Source of the DNA: Catenisphaera adipataccumulans | Lineage (GTDB): Bacteria > Bacillota_I > Bacilli_A > Erysipelotrichales > Erysipelotrichaceae | Length of the DNA stretch: 64,000 nt | Reading direction: 5' to 3' | Assembly (NCBI RefSeq): GCF_014202755.1 | Contig: NZ_JACHHK010000001.1 | Span: 124,001 to 188,000 of the forward strand | Shown: piece by piece, positions 49,748 through 57,958 of the stretch | How positions within the stretch are numbered: the stretch's first letter is position 1 | Layout of the letters: the number at the start of each line of letters is the position of its first letter | Made by a program: the position numbers and the translations under genes | The notes under the pieces: model-generated | Database searches by the model: none | Told to the model about the DNA's origin: nothing | The model's input: the letters and a program-made list of their open reading frames with translations, nothing else

Positions 49748-50113
49748 ATGAAGTACACAATCGAAGCCATAGAAAACGCGAAACCCGGAATGCGCTGGGA
49801 AGAGATCGGATGCCATTGGACGCTGGGACAGGCCTACCTTTACAGCAAGGAAGCCGGAAACGACCTGCCGAACTTCGCCGAAGTCATCTGGGATTACGAC
49901 ATCGAAGCGATCCTTGCAGATTGCCGGAAGCTCGGAGTAAAGGAATTCACCATCAGCTCCACCTTCTCAAGTCTCATCGAGACCATTGCAAAGTTTGAGG
50001 AGCTCGGCTGCACGCTGGACGGAATTGTAAAGGTCAAGGAGCGCTACACCCGCTTCGGAAGCGACGAGCACGCCCTCATCCCGGCCTTCAAGATGACGGT
50101 AAGGGAGGCGTAA
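49748..50113 (+). CDS. conserved accessory protein of mobile elements
   Basis: A 121-residue protein (KPGMRWEEIGCHWTLGQAYL, DYDIEAILADCRKLGVKEFT) with an alternating helix-strand pattern. Similar proteins occur in phages and conjugative elements beside DUF4314/5049. Function unknown. AAGGAGG precedes the ATG. Confidence 0.7.
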   Translation: MKYTIEAIENAKPGMRWEEIGCHWTLGQAYLYSKEAGNDLPNFAEVIWDYDIEAILADCRKLGVKEFTISSTFSSLIETIAKFEELGCTLDGIVKVKERYTRFGSDEHALIPAFKMTVREA

Positions 50114-50117
50114 GGAA

Positions 50118-50366
50118 ATGTGGAGCGAAGGAGTTATCGGCATCCCGGATGCCAAGGACAAGGAAAAATATACCAAGTGCCACTACTGGGTAAAGCACTA
50201 CGATGTGCCAAGCGAAACTTACGGCATCAACGGCGGCAGGATCAGCAAGCTCATGATCAAGATTGACGGCGAGACCGTTTGCAACTACGACAGAGGCTGG
50301 GACATTCATCCCACCTGTAAGGAAGCAGAGATGGCGCTTTGCATCCTGCTGGAGAACCACAACTAA
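50118..50366 (+). CDS. conserved small accessory protein
   Basis: An 82-residue protein (GIPDAKDKEKYTKCHYWVKHYD, GRISKLMIKIDGETVCNYDRGW), apparently a small beta-rich fold. It begins 4 nt after the previous gene. No function recognised; it ends the second accessory operon before a cluster of hairpins. Confidence 0.7.
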   Translation: MWSEGVIGIPDAKDKEKYTKCHYWVKHYDVPSETYGINGGRISKLMIKIDGETVCNYDRGWDIHPTCKEAEMALCILLENHN

Positions 50367-50374
50367 GCATTAAA

Positions 50375-50461
50375 CCCGAATATGAATATTCCGGGAGACT
50401 GAGCCAGAAGGCTCTTTCTCTCGTACTGATACCAGATCGCTATGGCGGTCTTTTATTTTGC
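50375..50461 (+). terminator. three hairpins before the large terminase gene
   Basis: CCCGAATAT/ATATTC-CGGG (50375-50395), GAGCC-AGAA-GGCTC followed by TTTCTC (50401-50420), and AGATCGC/GCGGTCT followed by TTTATTTT (50434-50460). The last two have terminator form. Confidence 0.6.
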
Positions 50462-50481
50462 TCTGAAAGGAGGCGGCCACC

Positions 50482-52089
50482 GTGCCAATGCGAAAACTGA
50501 AAAACTATAAGCCGACCCGCTTCATGGCAGAGACTTCTCACTACAGCAAGCAGATGGCGGACTTCGCTGTGATGTTCATCGAGCAGCTCACCCACACCAA
50601 AGGCACGTGGGCAGGAAAACCCTTCGAGCTCATCGACTGGCAGGAAAGGATCATCCGCGACCTGTTCGGTGTCCTGAAGCCGAACGGTTACCGTCAGTTC
50701 AATACGGCCTATATCGAAATTCCTAAGAAAATGGGAAAGTCAGAGCTGGCCGCTGCTGTCGCCCTGCTCCTTTGCTGCGGTGACGGTGAGGAACGCGCCG
50801 AAGTCTACGGCTGCGCTGCCGATAGACAGCAGGCCACCATCGTTTTTGATGTTGCTGCGGATATGGTGAGGATGTGTCCGGCACTTAATCGTCGCGTCAA
50901 AATACTGGCCTCCCAGAAACGGATCATCTATGAGCCTACCAACAGCTTCTATCAGGTGCTCTCCGCTGAGGCCTACAGTAAGCACGGCTTTAATATCCAC
51001 GGCGTGGTATTTGATGAGCTGCACACCCAGCCAAACCGGAAACTCTTTGATGTAATGACAAAGGGCTCCGGTGATGCCAGAATGCAGCCGCTGTATTTCC
51101 TGATTACCACTGCAGGGAATGACACAAACACCATCTGCTATGAAGTCCACCAGAAAGCGCAGGACATCCTCGACGGCAGGAAGTTCGATCCAACCTTTTA
51201 TCCGGTCATTTACGGCGCGGAACCTGATGAGGACTGGACTGATCCGGAGGTGTGGAAAAAGGCAAATCCCTCTCTCGGTATCACGGTCGGCATTGACAAG
51301 GTAGAAGCGGCCTGCGAATCGGCAAAGCAAAACCCCGGTGAAGAGAATTCCTTCAGGCAGCTGCGCCTTAATCAATGGGTAAAGCAGGCTGTCCGCTGGA
51401 TGCCAATGGATAAATGGGACGCCTGCGCCTTTCCGGTCAATGAGGATGACCTCGAAGGACGTGTCTGCTATGGCGGTCTTGACCTGTCCTCCACTACGGA
51501 TATTACATCCTTTGTGCTGGTGTTCCCGCCACGGGATGAAGACGACAAGTATGTGATCCTCCCGTACTTCTGGGTGCCAGAGGATACGCTGGATCTTCGC
51601 GTGAGGCGCGATCATGTACCCTACGACACTTGGGAGAAGGAAGGCGTGCTGCAGACCACCGAGGGCAATGTCATCCATTATGGCTATATCGAGAAATTCA
51701 TCGAACGCCTCGGCGAGCGCTTCAATATCCGCGAAATCGCATTCGATCGCTGGGGAGCAGTCCAGATGGTTCAGAACTTGGAGAACATGGGCTTTACTGT
51801 CGTGCCCTTCGGACAGGGCTTTAAGGATATGAGCCCGCCCACAAAGGGACTCATGAAGCTGACACTTGAGCAAAAGCTCGCTCACGGCGGCCACTCGGTG
51901 CTCCGCTGGAATATGGATAACATCTTCATCCGTACTGACCCAGCCGGAAATATCAAGGCTGACAAGGAAAAATCTACAGAGAAGATCGACGGTGCTATCG
52001 CCACCATCATGGCGCTTGACCGTGCGATCCGCTGCGGCAATGACAACGGTGCTTCTGTCTATGACGACAGAGGCATTTTATTTATCTGA
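50482..52089 (+). CDS. terminase large subunit
   Basis: A 535-residue packaging motor. ATPase motifs are YIEIPKKMGKSELAAAVALL (Walker A-like) and HGVVFDELHTQPNR (Walker B). The nuclease half shows GGLDLSSTTDITSF and DKEKSTEKIDGAIATIMALD with acidic metal residues. GTG 50482 follows AAAGGAGG. With P27 small terminase this is the HK97-like cos type. Confidence 0.95.
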   Translation: MPMRKLKNYKPTRFMAETSHYSKQMADFAVMFIEQLTHTKGTWAGKPFELIDWQERIIRDLFGVLKPNGYRQFNTAYIEIPKKMGKSELAAAVALLLCCGDGEERAEVYGCAADRQQATIVFDVAADMVRMCPALNRRVKILASQKRIIYEPTNSFYQVLSAEAYSKHGFNIHGVVFDELHTQPNRKLFDVMTKGSGDARMQPLYFLITTAGNDTNTICYEVHQKAQDILDGRKFDPTFYPVIYGAEPDEDWTDPEVWKKANPSLGITVGIDKVEAACESAKQNPGEENSFRQLRLNQWVKQAVRWMPMDKWDACAFPVNEDDLEGRVCYGGLDLSSTTDITSFVLVFPPRDEDDKYVILPYFWVPEDTLDLRVRRDHVPYDTWEKEGVLQTTEGNVIHYGYIEKFIERLGERFNIREIAFDRWGAVQMVQNLENMGFTVVPFGQGFKDMSPPTKGLMKLTLEQKLAHGGHSVLRWNMDNIFIRTDPAGNIKADKEKSTEKIDGAIATIMALDRAIRCGNDNGASVYDDRGILFI

Positions 52090-52105
52090 AAGGCAGGTGA
52101 TCAAT

Positions 52106-53434
52106 ATGAGCATTTTTTCAGGACTGTTTCGTTCAAGAGATAAGCCTACCAATTCAACAACCGGAAGCTCCTACCGCTTCTTCTTCGGCGGCACGACCTC
52201 CGGCAAGGCTGTAACGGAGCGCTCCGCCATGCAGATGACGGCGGTCTACTCCTGCGTGAGGATTCTGTCCGAGGCGATTGCAGGACTGCCGATTCACCTC
52301 TATCGATACGGCGAAGGCGGCAGCAAGGAAAAAGCGATAAATCACCCGCTATACTTCCTGCTTCACGATGAGCCAAATCCGGAAATGACATCCTTTGTAT
52401 TCCGGGAAACATTGATGACGCACCTACTCCTGTGGGGAAACGCCTACGCGCAGATCATTCGGAACGGCAAAGGCGAAGTAGTCGCACTCTATCCTCTGAT
52501 GCCAAATCGTATGACGGTCAACCGCGATGAAAACGGTGAGCTTTATTACGAATACCAAACATCACAGGATGAGGCGCACACGATGAATGGAAGCCGTGTA
52601 AGACTTCAGCCGTCCGACGTGCTGCACGTTCCCGGTCTTGGCTTTGACGGCCTTGTGGGCTACAGCCCGATTGCAATGGCTAAAAATGCCATCGGCATGG
52701 CAATAGCCTGCGAAGAATACGGCGCTAAGTTTTTTGCAAACGGCGCGACTCCCGGCGGCATCTTGGAACATCCCGGTGTGGTAAAAGATCCGGAGCGTGT
52801 AAGAGAAAGCTGGAACTCTGCTTTCGGCGGCAGCTCTAATGCAAACAAGGTGGCTGTGCTGGAGGAAGGCATGAAATATACGCCTATCTCCATCTCACCG
52901 GAACAGGCGCAGTTTTTGGAGACGAGGAAATTCCAGATCAATGAAATCGCACGTATCTTCCGCATCCCGCCTCACATGATCGGCGACCTTGAGAAATCGA
53001 GCTTCTCAAATATCGAGCAACAGTCGCTGGAATTCGTGAAATACACGCTCGACCCGTGGGTATGCCGCTGGGAACAGTCCATGCAGAGAGCCCTGCTCTC
53101 TCCGGATGAAAAGAAAAACTACTTCTTCAAATTCAACGTGGACGGTCTGCTCAGAGGCGACTACCAGAGCCGCATGAACGGCTATGCGGTCGGACGCCAA
53201 AATGGCTGGATGTCCGCTAACGATATCAGGGAGCTTGAAAACCTCGACCGTATTCCAGAGGAGGAAGGCGGCGACCTGTACCTGATCAATGGCAATATGA
53301 CCAAGCTCAAGGACGCAGGTATTTTTGCGGCCTCAGCACAGACGCAGGAGGAAGCTGATGAAACGAAGGAAACACAAACCGAACCGGAACCCGAAGACGG
53401 GCGCACCCGGTTCAGAAAGAAGGAGGCACTATGA
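52106..53434 (+). CDS. portal protein, HK97 family
   Basis: A 442-residue portal: start MSIFSGLFRSRDKP, SAMQMTAVYSCVRILSEAIAGLP, LLWGNAYAQIIRNGKGEV and EIARIFRIPPHMIGDLEKSS are family hallmarks. ATG 52106 has a GGCAGGTG site. The C-terminal tail is acidic and Gln/Glu-rich. Confidence 0.95.
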   Translation: MSIFSGLFRSRDKPTNSTTGSSYRFFFGGTTSGKAVTERSAMQMTAVYSCVRILSEAIAGLPIHLYRYGEGGSKEKAINHPLYFLLHDEPNPEMTSFVFRETLMTHLLLWGNAYAQIIRNGKGEVVALYPLMPNRMTVNRDENGELYYEYQTSQDEAHTMNGSRVRLQPSDVLHVPGLGFDGLVGYSPIAMAKNAIGMAIACEEYGAKFFANGATPGGILEHPGVVKDPERVRESWNSAFGGSSNANKVAVLEEGMKYTPISISPEQAQFLETRKFQINEIARIFRIPPHMIGDLEKSSFSNIEQQSLEFVKYTLDPWVCRWEQSMQRALLSPDEKKNYFFKFNVDGLLRGDYQSRMNGYAVGRQNGWMSANDIRELENLDRIPEEEGGDLYLINGNMTKLKDAGIFAASAQTQEEADETKETQTEPEPEDGRTRFRKKEAL

Positions 53435-54159
53435 CCAGAAAGTTTTGGAACTGGGTGCGAAACGAGGAGCCAGACAGCTTTGGCTCCGACCGAACGCTCT
53501 ACCTCGACGGGGAAATTTCCGATGAAACGTGGTTCGGCGACGAAGTAACACCCAAGCTATTTAGTGATGAACTGCATGCAGGCGATGGAAACATCACCCT
53601 CTGGATCAACTCTCCGGGCGGTGATGTTTTTGCTGCTGCACAGATCTACAACATGCTGATGGATTACCCACATGATGTGACGGTCAAGATTGATGCTCTT
53701 GCTGCTTCGGCAGCATCGGTTATCGCTATGGCCGGAACAAAGGTCTGCATGAGTCCTGTGGCCATGATGATGGTACACAACCCTGCGACCATCGCCATCG
53801 GTGATACCGAGGAAATGCAGAAAGCCATCGACATGTTAAACGAAGTCAAGGAATCCATTATGAACGCCTACGAAATCAAATCCGGGCTCTCCCGTCACAA
53901 GATTTCACAGCTCATGGATGCCGAGACATGGATGAACGCCAAGGAAGCCGTGAAGCTCGGCTTTGCTGACGAGATTCTGTTCAGGGATGGAGAAAAATCC
54001 GTCCCGAAGGATACGGCTGACGCAGAGATGCTTTTCTCCCGCAAGGCCGTCACCGATTCGCTGCTTTCCCGCCTGATTCCAAAGAAAAAGCCGGAAGCAA
54101 ATAAACACATGGTACCAGTAACCGATCTTGAGAAGCGCCTTTCGCTTCTCGCACACTAA
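53431..54159 (+). CDS. ClpP-like head maturation protease
   Basis: A 242-residue S14-type protease: ITLWINSPGGDVFAAAQIYN, catalytic Ser in DALAASAASVIAMAG, catalytic His in MMMVHNPATIAI, and later Asp in the helix region. It processes capsid and scaffold. It overlaps the portal gene by 4 nt. Confidence 0.94.
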   Translation: MTRKFWNWVRNEEPDSFGSDRTLYLDGEISDETWFGDEVTPKLFSDELHAGDGNITLWINSPGGDVFAAAQIYNMLMDYPHDVTVKIDALAASAASVIAMAGTKVCMSPVAMMMVHNPATIAIGDTEEMQKAIDMLNEVKESIMNAYEIKSGLSRHKISQLMDAETWMNAKEAVKLGFADEILFRDGEKSVPKDTADAEMLFSRKAVTDSLLSRLIPKKKPEANKHMVPVTDLEKRLSLLAH

Positions 54160-54174
54160 AGGAGGATTTTTATT

Positions 54175-55410
54175 ATGACTCAGATTATGGAACTCATGGA
54201 CAAGAGAGCGAAGGCATGGGAGGCCGCTAAGGCGTTTCTTAATAGCCACTCTCAGAACGGCGGCATGGTTTCTGCGGAGGATGCCACAACCTACGACAAG
54301 ATGGAAAAGGAAGTCACCGACCTCACCAAGGATATCGAGCGTCTACAGCGTCAGGAGCAGATCGACAAGATGATGAGCGCACCGACATCTACTCCGCTCA
54401 CCGGAAAGCCCGGTGTAAAGGATGAACCGGAGGATAAGCCCGGCAGAGCTTCTGCAGCCTATAAAAAGGCCTTCTGGGACAACATCCGTCATCCCGGCAA
54501 TCCCGCAATCCGCGATGTACTTGAGGAAGGAACCGATGCAAACGGCGGATACCTTGTTCCGATTGAATTCGAGCACACCCTTGTTCAGGCGCTCAATGAA
54601 AACAACATCATGCGTACTATCGGCTGCAAGGTCATCACCACACAGAACGAACGCAAGATCCCTGTGGCAAATGGCCACACGCAGGCGGCGTGGACTGCCG
54701 AGAACGGTGCCTACACCGAGAGCAATCCGACCTTCGCGCAGACCAGCATTGATGCCTTCAAACTGACTGACCTCATCAAGGTGTCCGACGAGCTGCTTTC
54801 CGACAGCTTCTTTGATATCGAAGGCTACATCTCTGAGGAATTCGGTCGCGCCTTCGGTGAAGCTGAAGAAGATGCCTTCATCAACGGTGCTGTGCAGACC
54901 GGCCAGACGGCTATCGACAGACCTACTGGCCTGTTCATTCCTTCTGCTGCTGGTGGTGCTCCTTCCGGCGTAACCGCAGCTTCCGCTACGGCAATTACCG
55001 CCGATGAGCTGATCAGCCTTGTGTACTCTCTCAAGGCACCGTATCGCAGCAAGGCGAAGTTTCTCATGAATGATGCCACTGTCGCAGCTATCAGAAAGCT
55101 CAAGGATCTGAACGGCGTCTATGTATGGCAGCCTGCTCTTACTGCCGGAGAGCCTGATAGACTGCTTGGCTATCCGCTCTACACCTCTCCGAAGGTACCT
55201 ACAATGGCCGCAGGTGCAAGAGCCATCGCATTCGGCGACTTCTCCTGCTACTGGATCGCTGATAGAGCCGGTCGCACAATCAAGCGCCTCAACGAGCTTT
55301 ACGCTACCAACGGTCAGGTCGGCTTTACCTGCACGGAACGTGTTGACGGCAAGCTGATCCTTTCCGAAGGCATCAAGATTCTTGACATGAAGGCAACTTC
55401 CGGTTCTTAA
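54175..55410 (+). CDS. major capsid protein, HK97 fold
   Basis: A 411-residue capsid precursor. Residues 1-100 are a coiled-coil scaffold (MDKRAKAWEAAKAFLN, MEKEVTDLTKDIERLQRQ). The HK97 core begins near GTDANGGYLVPIEFEHTLVQ and ends at FTCTERVDGKLILSEGIKIL. The protease just upstream probably removes the first part. Confidence 0.94.
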   Translation: MTQIMELMDKRAKAWEAAKAFLNSHSQNGGMVSAEDATTYDKMEKEVTDLTKDIERLQRQEQIDKMMSAPTSTPLTGKPGVKDEPEDKPGRASAAYKKAFWDNIRHPGNPAIRDVLEEGTDANGGYLVPIEFEHTLVQALNENNIMRTIGCKVITTQNERKIPVANGHTQAAWTAENGAYTESNPTFAQTSIDAFKLTDLIKVSDELLSDSFFDIEGYISEEFGRAFGEAEEDAFINGAVQTGQTAIDRPTGLFIPSAAGGAPSGVTAASATAITADELISLVYSLKAPYRSKAKFLMNDATVAAIRKLKDLNGVYVWQPALTAGEPDRLLGYPLYTSPKVPTMAAGARAIAFGDFSCYWIADRAGRTIKRLNELYATNGQVGFTCTERVDGKLILSEGIKILDMKATSGS

Positions 55411-55429
55411 GGCAAGGAGGTGAACGACC

Positions 55430-55765
55430 GTGGCTTTGATTTCAACTGAAGATGCGAAGGCCTATCTGCGCGTAGATTCGTCGGATGAGGATGCCACGGT
55501 CGGTATCCTCTTGGCCTCCGCAATTCGCTTATGTATTGATATTGCAAGACTTACGGATGATCAGTGGGAAGTGATCGACTCCGATGCTGCTTCTTCTGAT
55601 GAATATACCGAAGCGGAGCTGTCTGCAATCCGGGAAACCATGAAGGTCGCTATCCTCTATACCTGTGCCTATCTCTTTGAGCACAGGGAGGAAGCCGACC
55701 ACCATGCTCTTACCATGACACTACGCTCACTTCTTTTTGCAATACGGGAAGGAGCGTTTTCATGA
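55430..55765 (+). CDS. head-tail connector (gp6-like)
   Basis: A 111-residue adaptor: LISTEDAKAYLRVDSSDEDATVG and an all-helical body typical of phage gp6/YqbG connectors. Follows the capsid gene by 20 nt. Confidence 0.85.
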   Translation: MALISTEDAKAYLRVDSSDEDATVGILLASAIRLCIDIARLTDDQWEVIDSDAASSDEYTEAELSAIRETMKVAILYTCAYLFEHREEADHHALTMTLRSLLFAIREGAFS

Positions 55766-56094
55766 ATATAGCAGCTATGAGGGTGCGCGTCACTTTCCAG
55801 AAAAATACGGTCATCGTCGACAAATACGGAAACCACAAAACCGGCTGGGCGGATTATTTTTCCTGCTGGGCGACTGTCGGCACGAGCTCCGGTTCCGAAT
55901 CTTCCGGTGTAGTCATCAATCCGGAGGAATCGCTGGACTTCACCTGCCGCTACTGCTCTGAGCTTGCGGATGTGGAATCGACAAAATACCGGATCATCGC
56001 GGAAGGCCGCACCTACAACATCACCTATGTGAATCCGATGGGCTATAAGCATAACAGCCTGAAGTTCAACTGCAAGCTGGAGAAGAACGCATGA
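55762..56094 (+). CDS. head closure protein
   Basis: A 110-residue head-closure (SPP1 gp16-like) protein: MRVRVTFQKNTVIVDKYGN, KTGWADYFSCWATVGTSSG and the beta-strand ending GRTYNITYVNPMG. Overlaps the connector gene by 4 nt. Confidence 0.87.
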   Translation: MNIAAMRVRVTFQKNTVIVDKYGNHKTGWADYFSCWATVGTSSGSESSGVVINPEESLDFTCRYCSELADVESTKYRIIAEGRTYNITYVNPMGYKHNSLKFNCKLEKNA

Positions 56095-56477
56095 GTAGAA
56101 ATGTATCAATAAACGAGATGGGCGACGCCATTATGGAGGAACTCGAAAAATATTCAAAGCTCGCCACAGATGACATGAAGGCCGCTGTGAAAGAAACTGC
56201 TGCTTCCGTCCGTAAGGATATTCAGGCAGGCGCTCCGGTTGATACCGGTAAATACAAGAAAAGCTGGTCAGTCAAGAATATGCATGAGGATTCACAGAGC
56301 ATTGACCTTGTAGTGCATTCGAGGAACCGCTATCAGCTGGCACACCTTCTGGAGCATGGACATGTGAAACGAGGCGGCGGACGTGTTCCGGCACAGCCTC
56401 ATATCGCCTCAGCCGAGGAGCGCGGAAACGAAAAGCTCGTCAATACCATCAGGCAGAAGCTGGGAGGTGGATCATGA
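56091..56477 (+). CDS. HK97 gp10-like tail-completion protein
   Basis: A 128-residue protein: GAPVDTGKYKKSWSVKNM and RYQLAHLLEHGHVKRGGGRV are hallmarks of the gp10 family, which joins head and tail. Overlaps both neighbours by 4 nt. Confidence 0.9.
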   Translation: MSRNVSINEMGDAIMEELEKYSKLATDDMKAAVKETAASVRKDIQAGAPVDTGKYKKSWSVKNMHEDSQSIDLVVHSRNRYQLAHLLEHGHVKRGGGRVPAQPHIASAEERGNEKLVNTIRQKLGGGS

Positions 56478-56800
56478 CATACGACGATGTAATCACCATG
56501 TTAGAGGAAGCCGGTCTGCCGCTTGCCTACGACCATTTTGCCGAAGGCGAGTCACCAGACCCACCCTTCCTCGTTTTTCTTTATCCGGGCTCTGACAATA
56601 TGTTCGCGGATGACACCGTGTTCAAAAAAATTGATGAACTGAACATCGAATTATACACGGACGTAAAAGACCCGGAAACAGAAACCCAGATCGAGGACAT
56701 CTTAATCGCCCACGACCTGCCTTATGAGAAATCTGAGGTATGGATCGAGTCGGAGAAGTTGTACGAGGTCTTATATCAAACACAGATCATAGGAGGTTAA
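56474..56800 (+). CDS. tail terminator/completion-like protein
   Basis: A 108-residue protein (PLAYDHFAEGESPDPPFLVFLYPG, LNIELYTDVKDPETETQIED). Place and pattern suit the tail terminator of siphophages, which caps the tube. Confidence 0.75.
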   Translation: MTYDDVITMLEEAGLPLAYDHFAEGESPDPPFLVFLYPGSDNMFADDTVFKKIDELNIELYTDVKDPETETQIEDILIAHDLPYEKSEVWIESEKLYEVLYQTQIIGG

Positions 56801-56805
56801 AAACT

Positions 56806-57390
56806 ATGCCTAACACGAGTAACAAGGTCAAGTTCGGCCTTAAAAACTGCCACTACGCCATTGCTACGCTTGCCGCTGACGGCACTGTCACCTTTGGTAC
56901 ACCCGTAGCAATGCCCGGTGCCGTATCCCTTTCGCTGGATGCTGAGGGAGATAATGATCCATTCTATGCGGACGACTCCGTATATTACATGGTTTCAAAC
57001 AACAACGGCTATTCCGGCGACTTTGAACTGGCGCTGATCCCGGAGAGCTTTCTTACGGATGTCATGCACGAGACTGAGGATGCAAACGGCGTCATTGTTG
57101 AGAACAAGGATGTAGAGCCGGAGCATTTTGCGCTGCTCTTTGAGTTTTCCGGCGACCAGAGAAAGATCCGTCACTGCATGTATTACTGCAGCGCGACCCG
57201 TCCTTCCGTCACCGGCAGCACCAAGGAGGACTCTACCGAGGTGCAGACTGAGACGCTCTCCATCACAGCTTCTCCGCTCCCTTCCGGCATTGTGAAGGTC
57301 AAAACTGGTACGAACACTACAAGTGCTGTTTACGACGCTTGGTACAGCTCTGTATATGAGCCGAGTGCTTCAGTAAGTAGCGGTGAATAA
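56806..57390 (+). CDS. major tail tube protein
   Basis: A 194-residue tube protein: VKFGLKNCHYAIATLAADGT, GAVSLSLDAEGDNDPFYADD and SNNNGYSGDFELALIPE match the siphophage major tail proteins. ATG 56806 follows AGGAGG. Confidence 0.88.
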   Translation: MPNTSNKVKFGLKNCHYAIATLAADGTVTFGTPVAMPGAVSLSLDAEGDNDPFYADDSVYYMVSNNNGYSGDFELALIPESFLTDVMHETEDANGVIVENKDVEPEHFALLFEFSGDQRKIRHCMYYCSATRPSVTGSTKEDSTEVQTETLSITASPLPSGIVKVKTGTNTTSAVYDAWYSSVYEPSASVSSGE

Positions 57391-57401
57391 GGAGGCGCGA
57401 T

Positions 57402-57779
57402 ATGGCAGTAACAAAAACAATCGAAGTTGACGGCAAAGAGGTGCAGTTCCGCGCCTCAGCCGCTATTCCTCGCCTTTACAGAAATAAGTTCCACAGGGAT
57501 ATTTACAAGGATTTAAACGAGCTGCAGAAAGGCATCGATGAAAGCGACGCAGAAAGCTCCAATCTGGACACTTTCAGTCTGGAGCTTTTTGAGAATATCG
57601 CATGGCTGATGGCAAAGCATCAGAATCCTGATGTCCCGGATACTCCGGAGGACTGGCTCGACCAGTTCAACACCTTCTCCATTTATGAAATCCTGCCTCA
57701 GATCATCGAGCTGTGGGGACTCAATGTGGAACAGCAGGTGGAATCTAAAAAAAACATCATCCGACAGAGCGGGAAATGA
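57402..57779 (+). CDS. tail assembly chaperone gpG
   Basis: A 125-residue chaperone (FRASAAIPRLYRNKFHRDIYKD, FSLELFENIAWLMAKHQNPDVP). Near its end is the slippery heptamer A-AAA-AAC (57749-57755), in the correct phase for a -1 shift into the following frame. The unshifted form ends at 57779. Confidence 0.9.
   Translation: MAVTKTIEVDGKEVQFRASAAIPRLYRNKFHRDIYKDLNELQKGIDESDAESSNLDTFSLELFENIAWLMAKHQNPDVPDTPEDWLDQFNTFSIYEILPQIIELWGLNVEQQVESKKNIIRQSGK
57749..57755 (+). promoter_or_regulatory. -1 ribosomal frameshift site of gpG/gpGT
   Basis: A-AAA-AAC at the end of a run of eight A, read in frame as AAA AAC. The -1 frame is open from here through the next gene to 57940, so a gpG-T fusion can form, as in lambda. 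Confidence 0.85.
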
Positions 57780-57940
57780 CAACCCCGCTCTTTTTACTCC
57801 GGTGTGTGCAGATCGGGCTTTCCATCTCGGAGCTCGACCTGCTCACTATCGGGACTGTCAATGACATGTATGCAGAAATGAGCAACGACGATTACAACTA
57901 TCCTGCGCTCGCGACACAGGAGCAGATGGATCGATTTTAA
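57776..57940 (+). CDS. gpT part of the tail assembly chaperone
   Basis: A 54-residue frame (TPLFLLRCVQIGLSISELDLLT, MYAEMSNDDYNYPALATQEQ) in the -1 frame relative to gpG. Its ATG overlaps the gpG stop (ATGA), but the main product is probably the frameshift fusion gpGT, whose T part is needed to recruit tail tube subunits to the tape measure. Confidence 0.8.
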   Translation: MTTPLFLLRCVQIGLSISELDLLTIGTVNDMYAEMSNDDYNYPALATQEQMDRF

Positions 57941-57958
57941 CAGGAAGGAGGTCACCGC

